From Hippasteria phrygiana (Eukaryota; Echinodermata; Asteroidea; Valvatida; Goniasteridae), in the NCBI GenBank assembly GCA_037893225.1, contig JAZGUH010000276.1, forward strand, positions 1,612,001 through 1,676,000: DNA of 64,000 nucleotides, written 5' to 3'. The position numbers and the translations under genes are program-made. Positions 48,901 through 60,027 of the stretch are shown here, in pieces. Positions within the stretch are counted from its first letter, which is position 1. Every line of letters begins with the position of its first letter. The notes beneath the pieces are model-generated. The model did not search any database and had not been told where the DNA came from. It worked only from the letters and a program-made list of their open reading frames with translations.

Positions 48901-51900
48901 CGGGACATGCAGAGAAAACGCGCTAAAGCACTCGATGGAAAATCCAGCCGTCTGACTGACACACGGCCAAAAAACATCGTGAGGGTTCCAATGCGAGAAG
49001 ACCCACTATCCACGGACTCAACCATGGACCACGCACCGTCCACTTTCGGGAATCACGCTTCGTTTCCGAACGTGGACCATCAGCGTGACGGCGTGCCTAC
49101 AATCTTAATCTCCGACTCCAGTCGTCGCAACTGCTCGTCGGTGGTTGCGACCAATGCGCGTTCGCCTGATGTAGAGTATACGACGGGCCGTGTGGTTATA
49201 AAGACGAGACCTGTACTCAACACCGTTTCACCTAAATTTTCTCGGGTAAGATGATTTTTTTTTTCAGAACTCAATATTTTCAACATCCCCCTTCTACCCA
49301 CACTTCATGGTGGAAAACTACAGTCAAAACGAACTTTGTTTTGTCGCAAGGCAAATAGGCAAGGCGTGTAGTTAGAGCTCTGTGTATGCATACAAGTCAT
49401 GATCTGGGCCCGATGTCACAGTCACGCAGGGCGGCCATCTTCCAGGTATATTGTTACATTTTGAAGCAAGATTTGGGACAGAGGGAACCCTCTTCTTTTG
49501 TGTTGGTCATTGTGTTCCTGGAATCTCAGAAATTCCTTTCAGATATCGGGGGGGGGGGGGGGGGGGGGATGCGTTAGGTAACAATAGTCTGGAGTGTGTA
49601 TAGGCACAAGAGGAGTGGTGGGGGGTACCCCTTGGTCCCATATCTTGCTGGGTACCGGTATATATTGTTATTCAAATTGAGTAACAATATGAGAACAAAA
49701 GGTTTACCCATGCCTGTACAAGGCTATTGTCGTCATTCAAATGTAAGACTTTTGAGACGCTGGTGGCAGCAGACATACCGGTCCTTGAATCCATTGTTCT
49801 CACAAGTCTTGCCCGTGCTCAGAATTACGCGCGCATGCATTGAACTAGCAACAAGGACCGGTATGTCTGCAGCGTCTCCCATTCTGTAACAATGTAAGAA
49901 CAAAAGGTTAGCTTGTCCAAGGGTAACAAAAACAATATTGTTTCTCTTGTTTTCTCTTCCAGGGCCCTTTTCTAACTCACACAAAGCGCCTTCCCAGCAT
50001 CAACGAGGCGCGGCAAACGATGGTAGAACCAAAACGAGAGAAGTACCAGGTCATTGAGAACGACAAAGGTAAAAACCAAATGTAAAAAGAAAAATAAACG
50101 AAAATATAACGAAAGCAGCATAAATATCTCCTGCTCAACTTGTTCCTCCAATGATATCATGCTTTGGCCCATGAACGTGAACACCCCCCCCCCCCCCCTT
50201 ATAAAAATATTACTCTCACGGACATGGAAATTATTGAAACGCGAAAATACTAAACGCTCTTCCACATGCATGCACGCCATAAAAATCTACAAGCCAGTTC
50301 GGTATTCCAACTGCGCAAGTGCACATCAAGATTTGACAATTTTTCTTTCGGGAGAAACATTTCGTCGTATGCGAGCATAGCGCGTATGGCATGTCAAACG
50401 TTGCAATATTCGATAATCTACGTATTTTTGTGCGATGTTCAAATATATATGTGCGATGTTTGTCATTATGTGCGATGTTCAAATATATATGTTCGATGTT
50501 TGTCATTATATGTGCGATGTTCCAATTTATATGTGCGATGTTCCAATTTATATGTGCGATGTTCCAATTTATATGTGCGATGTTCAAATATTATGCGATG
50601 TTTTGTCATATATGTGCGATGTTTGTCATTATATATGCGATGTTCAAATGTATGTGTGCGATGTTTGTTATTATATGTACGATGTTCAAATATATATGCG
50701 ATGTTTGTCATATATGTGCAATGTTCAAATTTATATGTGCGATGTTCAAATTTATATGTGCGATGTTTGTCATATATGTTCGATGTTCAAATAATATGTG
50801 CGATGTTTTTCAATTTATATTCGAAAACGGAATTGTGGGATATAGTATGGTTTCCAGACCGAAATAGTATGAATATTCCTAATAAGTTACATCAGGGACC
50901 AGACTACTTAGGACGGTCTATCTGTTGCACTGACCTGGCTGAAGCTAGCCCGCGATTCAGCCCGCGATTCGCAATAGGGCCCGCGATTCGCCCGATCAGA
51001 GCAGCCGCATATTGAAAACTAGAATCCATTCGACAAAAGGAGTTTTTTCTTAATGAAATCGCTGGATTCAGGCAACGAATTTTTTAGAAAATGTCAAGAA
51101 AATACATACCAATTTGTGCATGAAATTTCAGAATAGGTATGAGCAAAGCTGTACATATTATACTTAACATTGTTTTATGGGTCTTTTTTAATGAATTAAT
51201 TAGTCGTTTCGCGAATGCCCATTTCAAAGGGTTCTCTACATCAATTCCTTTCGGCTCAGCACAATAGCTTCTGTTTGAAAGAAAGTGTACCGCACATGTT
51301 TTTAAAAATTTATATTTTTCTTTCATATTCATAATTGCTACCTTCCTGGGCACACTTAATTTCAGCAAGGGCCTATTCCAAGAATGGCTTCTGTTCCAAT
51401 TAGCCGCTTAAAAAAAGTGTACACGATTGGTAATTCTCAAAAAAGAATTTTTGATGAATTATTACAAAATACCTTTGTATACTGTAAGTTAATAATAGTC
51501 TCAATCATCCTGTGAAATTATGGCACCAGATGTGCTGTCGTTGTCAAGAAAAGTGGAAATTTATATCGTCTTCCAACGATTTCCAGCTGGAAATCGTTGG
51601 AGAACTGCCCTGTAGCCGTTAGTCAAGACGCGAGTGGCTACATGGACAAGTGGCGCGCCCCGGACATGATGGCGCCTTGGCATATCCGGGCCCAGATAGC
51701 CACGCGCGCCTTGACTAAAGGCTATTATCCGCCCGACGGTTGAAAACGAGCGCCGTTGTTCACTCGTTTTTCGCCATCTAACAACGCAAAACTTTGAACA
51801 GGTCAGTGGAATGATATTTCCTATAACATACTAACCCCCAAATCCGCCCATTTCTGAAAATTGCAACAATGACCAATCATGTACACTGCCTTTAAAGCTA

Positions 51901-54900
51901 AGACGGATCATTTTCATAAATATCTGGAAATGCGGTATTCGGAGTTTCGTGTGAAATGTGCCGTCTTTGAATGAAAGTGTACCACACATATTTTGAAAAA
52001 TTCTTATTTTTCTTTCATATTCATAATTCCCACCTTCCCGGGTACTTCACACGAAACTCCGAATACCGCATTTCCAAATATTCTTTAAAATGGTCCGTCT
52101 TTAAGCGGCTAATTGGAACAGAAGCCATTCTTGGAATAGGCCCTTGCTGAAATTAAGTGTGCCCGGGAAGGTGGTAATTATGAATATGAAAGAAAAATAT
52201 GAAGTTTTCAAAATATGTGTGGTACACTTTCTTTCAAAGACGGCATTTCACACGAAACTCCGAATACCGCATTTCCAGATATTCATGAAAATGATCCGTC
52301 TTTAAGCGGCTAATTGGAACAGAAGCCATTCTTGCAATAAGCTCTTGCTGAAATTAAGTGTGCCCAGGAAGGTGGCAATTATGAATATGAAAGAAAAATA
52401 TGAATTTTTTAAAACATGTGTGGTACACTTTCTTTCAAACAGAAGCTATTGTGCTGAGCCGAAAGGAATTGATGTAGAGAACCCTTTGAAATGGGCCCTC
52501 GCGTAACGACTAATTATTTCATAAAAAATACCCATAAACAATGTTAAGTATAATATGTTCAGCTTTGCTCATACCTATTCTGAAATTTCATGCACAAATT
52601 GGTATGTAATTTCTTGACATTTCTCGAAAATTCGTTGCCTGAATCCAGCGTTTCTATTAAGAAAAACTCCTTTTGTCGAATGGATTCTAGTTTTCAATAT
52701 GCGGCTGCTCTGATCAGGCGAATCGCGGGCCCTATTGCGAATCGCGGGCTGAATCGTGGGCTAGCTTCATCCAGGTCAGTGCAACAGATAGACCGTCCTA
52801 AGTAGTCTGGTCCCTGATGTAACTTATTAGGAATATTCATACTATTTCGGTCTGGAAACCATACTATATCCCACAATTCCGTTTTCGAATATAAATTGAA
52901 AAACATCGCACATATTATTTGAACATCGAACATATATGACAAACATCGCACATATAAATTTGAACATTGCACATATATGACAAACATCGCATATATATTT
53001 GAACATCGTACATATAATAACAAACATCGCACACATACATTTGAACATCGCATATATAATGACAAACATCGCACATATATGACAAAACATCACATATATA
53101 TTTGAACATCGCACATATAAATTGGAACATCGCACATATAAATTGGAACATCGCACATATAAATTGGAACATCGCACATATAAATTGGAACATCGCACAT
53201 ATAATGACAAACATCGAACATATATATTTGAACATCGCACATAATGACAAACATCGCACATATATATTTGAACATCGCACAAAAATACGTAGATTATCGA
53301 ATATTGCAACGTTTGACATGCCATAAGCGCGTACCAGCAAATTTAAAGATCGTCGTGTTCTGAAGTAACATTTTTCAAGAAACGTTTGGACAGCGAAGTG
53401 TTTTCAGGTGTCTTGTGTGTCCAAACTTTTGATCGAACAAAAGATTCCATCGTCTTTTCGATTGCACGAAAAATTGCACAGAATGCAGATCATTTTACCA
53501 CGTCCCCCATATCCTTGTGTGCATTTATCTGCCACGATTTTCCCGAGAGGAAAATCGTCGAATTTTGTTGTGCACATGCGCAGTTGGAATACCGAGCTGG
53601 CTTATTGCATGACCTAAGTCTGGAAATGAGCCAACTTTCCCAGTTATTGATTCAATAGACTTACTGAAGTCGACTAACTGTTTCAGTAAGGCAATGTGTA
53701 TCCCTCGATTTCGTCACAGACATGACGCCCTCCCTTCAATCCAGTGAAGACGGCCATCTTTCACACGCAGAATCACTGCGTAGCCCGACGCTGACTACCG
53801 CCGAACAGGTGAGAAATATTTGTTTGCTCAGTTTCAACTGACAACAATTTTTGTTCAATTTTTTAGATTATTATTATACCTGATTGTGAAATATTTCTAG
53901 TCACATCTGGTAGTAAAGATAACTTGAAGTTGGTTACACTTAGAAGCAATGCGTACATGAGTCTTGGATCCGTATTTCATGCAATTCAGTCTCAAAGCCT
54001 TGGCTACAATACCATAACATGAAATGAATATTACGATCTGACCATTACGGTATTAACATTTATTCAACTCCTTATTTAACTGCAGTCAGCTACAACCACT
54101 ACCGGTAGCATTGGGAGAGACACCTTTGTACAAATAGACACTTTGGAACAAGGAGCAATTTTCGTAAGTTATAAAGATATCTATCGGGTTTCATAGGTTC
54201 AGTGAAGCCTCAGCGATCAGAATCAACGAGATAGTTATTACTGTACCATTTGCTCACAACCCCATTTTAAAAGAGCATTTTCATTCAGAACTTTTTGATG
54301 ACCCTTTTTCGGCCAGAACAGAGCAGCTTGGCTGAGTGGAAGATGAGGGCATATGTCTAAGAAAAAGAAAATTTAACTGTTCATTTTGTGGCATTATCAA
54401 AATATTAACGTTCCAATGAGACATTGAACGAAGAAATGCTTACACTTACTTGGGAAATAGTTACAAATTTAAAATTACAAATTTTGAATTGTTTGCGGAC
54501 CACCAATAATTCAGTTCCTGCATTGGGGTCTTCTGCACTGAGGCGCGACATTAGCGCAATTTAGAAAGCCAATTTAATGGACCTGCAAATACAAGCAAGT
54601 AATTTTCTTGAAAATTCGGTCCTAAAAAGAAAAAAGGAAATGTAAAAGAACACAAACATGGAACTTTAAAATTAAGGCGTTTGAATTAAGGCTATCGATA
54701 TAGCTTGTTGTGAACTGTTTTATATCAATTACTGCCGGCATTTTGTTCCTTTCCCATTCCTATCAGCCAATCTGCTGTTTAAATCATGTTTCATATTTCA
54801 AATCATTGCGAATTTTGATAACGTATCACAGCAAATCAGTGATACAGTTCAAGACCGAAAACTTGTTAGAGCCAGAAAATAAATCAGACGGTTTAACCAA

Positions 54901-56612
54901 CTTTTAAGGCCGTACAATTATGAATATTCGATTTTTTGGTAAGAATTCCATAGATCCGTATTTTTAGGCAATGGAAGGGCGGGTGGCTGGCTAAACGAAC
55001 CCTTTTTTTATAAGGACATTAACATGAAATGATTTAATAATCTGCGTATAACCAGCCTCGTGATAACTCACTTCCAACTGTAATACCCACAATTCTCAGG
55101 GATTTTCGGACCTGGTGTTTGGCAAGCAGCCAAGTCTGTGTTTGGTAAGCAATGGTGCAGAATGCATCCTGATCGCCAAGAAGTTTTACGCCAAACACGC
55201 TACAGAGGCAAACCTGAAAACTGCAACGGATCTGGTGAGTTTCACTATCTCTAGTGATGGTTTGGCCTTCAATTTTTTACGGGAGACCTAGTATAGGGCC
55301 CAATAAGCAGGCCTAACTGTTCTATTAAGTGAGCCATATTAAGATGTTCAAATGTGACACAACCGAGCAAAATGAGTCTTAAGTCGGCCATCGGCAGAAC
55401 TACTTTTGAGTCATAGTTTACTTTTTTATTTAATTTAAGTTCGCCCTAAACAAGGCTAAAAGCCACCCGCGGTACGGAGCAGCAAAAAGAAAAAAAATCA
55501 AAGATACACGAGGTAGGAATTAATATTCCTCTTGAAGCAGGAAAAATCATAAGATGAAGGGAAACATGCACCAGGCAAAGAATTCCATAGAGATACAGAA
55601 CGAGGGAAAAGCTATTGGCATACATCTATAAGCTCAAAAACCCTAACTGGGAGGAACCAAGCTGCACGGACAAGCCGGTGGAACATTTACCATGAAAGTA
55701 TCTGTAGAACAGACTAAGAGTAGCAACAGACTTCCGGTGAGAGAGTGATTGTAAAGATGAGCCCATCTCTCATCCAACCAAATTAACAATGCGCTTCTGT
55801 ACTCTAATAAAGATAAGTGACATGAATGTACTTAGACAAAATAATGTGAAAATCAATACGAATTTTCGAGGTTTTCGCTCACATGGTACCGCATATAAAA
55901 CTGCATGGTATACAAAAATTAAGAACCAAGTACATGTATGTTCTTTCTAACACAAGCAAAACACGAAGTCAAAAATAATAGTAAACAAAATTCCTACTCA
56001 TTTCATAGGATCTGGTCACGTCATCTCAGATGCCTTTATACCAGATTTTTAATAGTTGCCTATTGTGCAAGAAATATGGTATTTTAGAGTGTATGTAGAC
56101 CGTTGGTGCTGTAGGAATTAAAGGTTAGTCGCTCTTCACCCCTGCTGGGCACGCGAGTAAATTACCCCGTCCAGTGTTGTGAAAAATGTGATTTTGATGA
56201 CCTTCCGAATTTTTAAAAGCCATCTGCAAACCCATTGTATCCATATGGTACCCACAATAGAGTGGACATAGTATTTTCAAATCAACCATGAACAATTTTG
56301 AATGGATAAAACAGAGGGAAAGCGAGGTGGGATAAAGCTAAAGACAAAAGTGTTGAATCAGACGCAAAAAAAAACACCTGATTAATACGTTGATGAAGTA
56401 TCGGAACAAACTTTCTCCTTTAGCTCCGTCCGTACCCTACCGAGGATACACTCCTTCGGGATCTACGAGAGAAGCTTACGTGGCAGGACCACCGGACGAA
56501 GACGCTTGCCGACACGGCGCACAGTCTAAGGCGGTACCGGAGGAAAAACCTCCCGAAGCCAAGGATACCAACAGCGAGGCCAGCTACGCTCAGCATGAAC
56601 ACAGGACCTTAA
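39913..56612 (+). CDS. CNBD2: CNBD2-like cyclic-nucleotide-binding-domain protein (16 coding exons)
   Basis: Exons: 39913–40344, 41018–41097, 42204–42324, 42856–42930, 44735–44897, 45160–45233, 45504–45587, 46968–47116, 47611–47671, 48176–48248, 48836–49245, 49963–50068, 53720–53808, 54086–54163, 55100–55234, 56424–56612. All GT–AG, all phases match, 772 residues (human CNBD2 576). Exon 1 is a basic, low-complexity head and the least certain. Residues 245–350 form a cNMP-binding fold (FESYETGRVIIRHG, AFYLVLGGS, QVFGHEAIV, NVTVISKEY). A second fold begins at residues 393–437 (GTVIESDSNQSDWIYIVKSG), is interrupted by about 200 mostly polar residues, and resumes at 650–710 (QGAIFGFSDLVF, QPSLCLVSNGAECILI). 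Known: CNBD2 is linked to sperm flagella and cAMP binding. The phosphate-binding cassette here is atypical. Confidence 0.82.
41131..41435. mobile_element. MITE family B ('aaggccgtgtccgaatt') carrying a nested MITE
   Basis: The outer ends 'aaggccgcgtccgaatta' and 'aaatcggacacggcctaa' are inverted. An uninterrupted copy lies at 63806–63930 and shares 'atggtagtggctgcagcc'-type interior words. Lies in CNBD2 intron 2. Confidence 0.8.
41158..41335. mobile_element. Nested 178-bp foldback MITE, TAC target duplication
   Basis: It is almost fully palindromic: 'agggccggtcacactg' to 'cagtgtgaccggccct', with inner arms 'aataaacgctctctattgg' and mirror. TAC flanks both ends (41155–41157 and 41336–41338), and the host element continues on each side. 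Confidence 0.85.
41900..42040 (-). repeat. tRNA-derived SINE in CNBD2 intron 2
   Basis: The minus strand reads 'ggggtggcgcagtcagtgc…' (A-box-like) and 'gagttcgaatcccacctgg' (B box), then 'gtgggttttcctcccaatc'. No terminal poly(A) was checked. Confidence 0.6.
43071..43996. mobile_element. Kolobok-like DNA element with TTAA target sites and a THAP exon, copy 1
   Basis: TTAA at 43067–43070 and 43997–44000 flanks the inverted ends AGGAAACATGAT and AAGCATGGTTCCT. Kolobok transposons are known for TTAA duplications and THAP-domain transposases, which fits the THAP exon inside. At 926 bp it lacks a transposase core, so it is non-autonomous. In CNBD2 intron 4. Confidence 0.75.
43365..43690 (+). pseudogene. 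THAP zinc-finger exon in the Kolobok-like element, copy 1 (broken)
   Basis: The ATG is followed by MPTRCVAAGC and, after an extra 'tgca' that breaks the frame, by VSLHLFPTEAKYRR. The segment with the second Cys/His pair is deleted relative to copy 2. The end has AIPTNFPDVS (the THAP AVPTxF motif position) and FAKREKIR before a GTAAGT donor at 43691. DNA-binding finger expected in the family; not functional here. Confidence 0.7.
46069..46706. mobile_element. Inverted-repeat element, CNBD2 intron 7
   Basis: Ends 'tgggtgcgttcgattagctt' and mirror 'aagctaatcgaacgcaccca' match. Interior inverted pieces 'gatctctatgtaaactgga' and 'tccagtttatatagagatc' also pair. No transposase seen. Confidence 0.75.
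47245..47409. mobile_element. MITE family C, copy 2 (CNBD2 intron 8)
   Basis: The ends 'caataggagacttttgag' and mirror 'ctcaaaagtctcccattg' flank 'ggtggcagcagacacaccgg'. Interior 'cgcgcatgctcagaact' is shared with copies 1 and 3. Confidence 0.8.
48609..48770. repeat. Family F element in CNBD2 intron 10
   Basis: Starts 'tatgatgcgcgatatggggc', followed by a C-run, 'tcttttgtcttggtcattg' and 'ttcccggaatctcagg'. Confidence 0.65.
49463..49654. repeat. Family F element in CNBD2 intron 11
   Basis: Left 'aagcaagatttgggacagag' and right 'ggtcccatatcttgctg' are mirrored; the interior has a G-run at 49548–49568 and 'taacaatagtctggag'. Confidence 0.65.
49746..49883. mobile_element. MITE family C, copy 3 (CNBD2 intron 11)
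   Basis: Starts 'agacttttgagacgctggtg' and ends 'ggaccggtatgtctgcagcg'. The right arm has lost part of 'ctgccaccagcgtctc'. Confidence 0.75.
50434..50810 (+). repeat. Tandem array of 'atatgtgcgatgtt' units, left arm
   Basis: About two dozen irregular units combine 'tgtgcgatgtt' with spacers 'caaatatat', 'tgtcattat' or 'ccaatttat'. 'ccaatttatatgtgcgatgt' occurs three times in a row. Long frames through it are by-products of the repeat. Confidence 0.9.
51409..51897. mobile_element. TTAA-type MITE (family H) nested in the complex
   Basis: The ends 'agtgtacacgattgg' and 'aatcatgtacactgccttta' are inverted. The interior has 'gatttccagctggaaatcg' and a GC-rich pair 'gcgcgccccgg'. A second copy, reverse oriented, is 58864–59363. 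Confidence 0.75.
51899..52304. mobile_element. Innermost inverted-repeat element
   Basis: Ends 'aagacggatcattttcat' and 'atgaaaatgatccgtctt' are inverted, with 'tgcggtattcggagtttcg' just inside. A third internal copy of the end is near 52030–52105, so the unit was itself duplicated. Confidence 0.75.
52905..53285 (-). repeat. Tandem array of 'atatgtgcgatgtt' units, right arm (inverted)
   Basis: Mirror of 50434–50810, with four instead of three 'ccaatttatatgtgcgatgt' units and one fewer 'caaatttat' unit. Confidence 0.9.
55430..55800 (-). mobile_element. Non-LTR retrotransposon 3' fragment in CNBD2 intron 15
   Basis: The minus strand encodes VASLSLFYRYFHGKCS and, in another frame, RSVSLWNSLPGACFPSSYDF then FKRNINSYL. 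These are the conserved C-terminal motifs of CR1/Jockey-like reverse transcriptases. It is frameshifted and 5'-truncated, hence dead. Confidence 0.75.
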
Positions 56613-57208
56613 GAATAATCCGTTCAATATGGTGGTGATTCACATAGAGTGCACCACCAAGCGTTTGTCAAGGAGAGGCCATTTTTTTTTTTCGAACTGC
56701 ATTTAAAAAGGTCGATAGGTCTGTCTGGTCTAAACACTTTTGCACATGGCGGGAAAAAAGTCACTTGGTACTATGGAACGCGCGAACTTTATAAACGGTA
56801 AATCTTCAGAGTGAAGCAAAATTGATTTCCAATAATTACCAAAACGATATCTGATGCATGCCTTTAAAGCTCGCATAGCCTATTGCATTTATTTGTTTAT
56901 TTCGTTAATTGTAAGTTATAAGCTTGCCAGTGTAAGACATTTATTTCCATTAAAATAGATTGAAGTGCAAAGAATTAATAATCGATCGTGTACAATCAAA
57001 CAGAAAACAGTAGGATATAGACCATTCATCATAATAGTAATACTATAGGCCTAAGTGGTAGAAATTACGGTACCCCCAAATCACGTCGCGGAGTAAATAA
57101 TGGCTTTTGTATTTGCAGTGATATATTTTCAAAGCCCTTAGACTGTAAATTTGTCAGGTGTAAACCATTCTTTGATTAAAATCTCTATATCGTATTGGTA
57201 CGTTTACT
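56613..57208. other. Intergenic gap, CNBD2 end to ectoine-synthase-like gene 1 end
   Basis: The two genes converge here. AT-rich, about 600 bp. No repeat or exon recognised. A polyadenylation signal was not confidently assigned to either gene. Confidence 0.6.
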
Positions 57209-57985
57209 TCAGGCCTCAAAACCAGTATAACCATCCTCGGTCAAGATCTGCTCTTCCTTTCCCGTCAGGACGGGATACAAGATACAGATACAGTCAGCAT
57301 AGTTTTCGTGGTTCTCCAGTATGTGACTGTCGTGTGCATTCAGCAGGTAGTTGGTCCCATTCCCGGCATTCACCCTCGAACCCTGGTTAATCCAGGTGCC
57401 GCTGGTATCCTGCCACCGGTAGGTCACTCTCCCAGACGTGTAGTACACACTCTCGATGTGATGTTGATGGGCCAGTTTGGATGACGTCACCGGGTTCAAT
57501 CGAGTCTTGTGCACACCCAGAGGGAATCCATCTGGTTTCAGGAGGTACTGCCAACTCTGGCCGTTTCCCCAGTCGACATCTCTCTCGGTGCCGCTAACTT
57601 CTGCCAGGGTTCGCAACACTGCAAGCGAACGGTAGGCCGACTTGACGTCTGGATAGTAGGTTACGAACAGACGCATAGCGACCCCTTCCGACACCGTCAT
57701 CTCGTAGGTCACGTCAGACGAGAATGCCAGCACAGTGTCCTGGCAGACATCACGCTGCTCTCCTCCACCAGTCGCTTGACACTTCCCCTCCCCGCTGATG
57801 CAGTAATAGAAATGAAGGCTTTGCTGGTTATCTGGTGATCTAAGAGGAACGGTCGCCTTGGCCGGTATGCGCGCTTCGTAAGTTGTAAAATCTGGGAAGT
57901 CGTTCTCATTGGTCAGCTGAACGCCACTGAGGGCGCTATTGGGAAGAGTAATTTCGGGGAGATCGGCAGAATGGGTAATCAACAT
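57209..57985 (-). CDS. Double-cupin ectoine-synthase-like protein, gene 1
   Basis: 258 residues in one uninterrupted exon. The ATG follows a consensus acceptor (CTCCTTGCAG) by 14 bases, so a 5'UTR intron is likely. The C-terminal half (about 165–258) resembles EctC, the cupin that cyclises N-gamma-acetyl-diaminobutyrate to ectoine: HQHHIESVYY, then NYLLNAHDSHIL, then LYPVLTGKE and EDGYTGF. The iron ligands known for EctC (Glu, Tyr, His) correspond to Glu178, Tyr213 and His221. The N-terminal half repeats the fold (YYCISGEGKC, then LFVTYYPD) without the metal ligands. Bacterial EctC is about 130 residues, half this length. No EctA or EctB is in the window, so the substrate is unknown; a glutamine-like or other amino-acid cyclisation is possible. 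No signal peptide seen. Family assignment is by recalled motifs. Confidence 0.8.
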   Translation of the reverse strand: MLITHSADLPEITLPNSALSGVQLTNENDFPDFTTYEARIPAKATVPLRSPDNQQSLHFYYCISGEGKCQATGGGEQRDVCQDTVLAFSSDVTYEMTVSEGVAMRLFVTYYPDVKSAYRSLAVLRTLAEVSGTERDVDWGNGQSWQYLLKPDGFPLGVHKTRLNPVTSSKLAHQHHIESVYYTSGRVTYRWQDTSGTWINQGSRVNAGNGTNYLLNAHDSHILENHENYADCICILYPVLTGKEEQILTEDGYTGFEA

Positions 57986-58655
57986 GGTGAAGGTTTATCT
58001 GCAAGGAGAAACCAATAATTGTGTTGAGGTCCTGTCGGAACAAGGTGTATAACTTGTGTATAGTCGCGCCATACTATTATAATAGTGCTATCATTGTAAA
58101 GAAATTAATAAGTACTTGATGGACGTATAGCACATCATTCCCAGCTTATTGACAGTCATGCCCACTACTACTAGTTAGCATACATATTGCGTGTATACAA
58201 ACCGCCAAACTAACTGACCTCTGTGTGTGCTGGGAAACTCTAAAATACGTAGCCCAAAGCTGGTAAATTTCTTGCGGAGTGGATCATAGGCCTACTGCGT
58301 GTTGCACTTTGATTCTCTGGCGATGTTCAAATGCATTTCAGATTGCATTGATGTACTTTGTGCCCCTCGTATCTTCACTGATCCAAAGGTGAGGTGTGTG
58401 TGTATAGGCAGAACAAAGTAGTTTCGATGTACGATAAGTAGGCATAATTTTGTAATTCATGCATGGTCGTCTATAAATGGGCCACAGTCTGTATGAAACT
58501 ATTTTGATTTGATTTTGTAATGCATTAATACAAAAATGACAAAGAAAAAAACACGTAGGCCTACAATTATGGACGTCATTTTTGAAGGTCCGCTGGAGCA
58601 GCTGCTGTTATCCAAAATGCGACTCACCAAAATATCCTACAAAACCTTACCTAAT

Positions 58656-58863
58656 TTAAAGCCGGATGACGTCTATATCACGTTAAAAAAACATTGCCAC
58701 CTGGACGGATGACGTCTATACACGTATTTTTTTTGCATTTTCACCTATTGTTGGATTATTGTGTATGTTACGCTTGGCTACACAAATCTCTTGTGTCCGT
58801 TTCGCTTGGCTGCATCGCCACGGCACCCAGCGCTTTATATAAATAACCGGCTTCAAGGGGTTC
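58656..58863 (-). repeat. Family A MITE between the ectoine-synthase-like genes
   Basis: Begins 'ttaaagccggatgacgtc' and ends 'ccggcttcaaggggttcaa'. The interior 'ttggattattgtgtatgtta' matches 12319–12539. Confidence 0.75.
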
Positions 58864-59363
58864 AAGGTATAGTGTACATGATTGGTCATTGTTGCAATTT
58901 TCAAAAATAGGCGGATTTGGGGGTTAGTATTTTATAGGAAATATCGTTCCACTGACCTGTTCAAAGTTTTGCGTTGTTGGATGGCGAAAAAAACGATAGA
59001 AAAACGGCGCCCATTGTTTACCGTTGGCCGGGCGGATGGTAGCCTTTATTTAAGGCGCGCGTGGCTACATGGACGCGTGACGCGCCCCGAATATGCCAGC
59101 ATGTCCGGGGCGCGCCACTCGTCCGGGTAGCCACGCGCGCCTTGTCAAAAGGCTATACATGGCAGTTTTTCCACGATTTCCAGCTGGAAATCGTTGGAAA
59201 ACGATATAAATTTCCACTTTTCTTGACAACGACAGCACACCTGGTGCCATCATTTCACAGGATGATTGAGACTATTATTAACTTACAGTCTAGTAAGGTG
59301 TTTCGTAATAATTCAGTAAAAAGGAAATTGGAGGATTACTAATCGTGTACACGACCTTTAACG
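58864..59363. mobile_element. TTAA-type MITE (family H), second copy
   Basis: It is reverse oriented to 51409–51897 and shares 'aaaataggcggatttggggg'-type words, 'aaagttttgcgttgttgg' and 'gatttccagctggaaatcg'. It ends 'cgtgtacacgacctttaa'. It abuts a family A MITE at its left end. Confidence 0.75.
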
Positions 59364-60027
59364 ACATTGAAGGTTTTAAAACCTCTATTTCAGTTATTCC
59401 GCCTGATTAGGCTGATTTGGTACCATTTTAAGAGAATGAGCATTTTATGTCGAAAAATTTGATTTCCAAGGATGCGGACGTCATTATGACACGTTTTGGG
59501 CAGGAAAATGGGGTAAAATTACTGTTTGTTAACTACGGTGGCCAAGCATGTATGTGAAAGTAAACAAACTGATTTTCTATTTTCACGACGTCTTGTAAAA
59601 GGCGACAATTTCGAAATCATATTTCGATCCAAAATAAAACTGTAGTCAATACAATATAAGCCTTTAAGGTAAGTATGCAAATCTAAACATTGCCGTTTTA
59701 ATCAAATGTTGAGAATTAATTAAGATTAAACTAACACACTTCAATTATGTACGCTTCTTCTGTGTGTTAGATTCTAAATCATAATATGCTGTTTAGAATG
59801 GACACTTTGTACTTGACAAAATCTTCCATTTCATTTTTGAGTGGATTTGTAATGTCTATTGCCTATACACGGACTCGGTCCGTGTAATGCACAGATCAGT
59901 CGTTTCCCCCAAACCTCCCCCGGGCTGCCTCACCGCCAATGTGGGGATCGCCGATCGAAAGTGAACAAAAACTACTGTGGAAGTTTACTCTACTGTAGGA
60001 CCGATATTTATTTTCACTCAAAGAAGA

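Larger units (their letters stand above)
50288..53606. mobile_element. 3.3-kb nested inverted-repeat complex in CNBD2 intron 12
   Basis: The outer ends 'agccagttcggtattccaac' and mirror 'gttggaataccgagctggct' are family G termini, as in the 0.2-kb copy at 11086. Arms of over 1 kb (50376–51413 and 52297–53335) contain mirrored 'atatgtgcgatgtt' arrays. The loop holds two more TIR elements (51409–51897 and 51899–52304). No transposase gene was seen in any part. Confidence 0.85.

Noticed and set aside
50266..51015. Cys/Met/Tyr-rich frames up to 249 residues, and their mirror at 52694–53340
   Set aside because: Repetitive 'YVRCSN/ICAMF' translations of the tandem arrays in all three frames.
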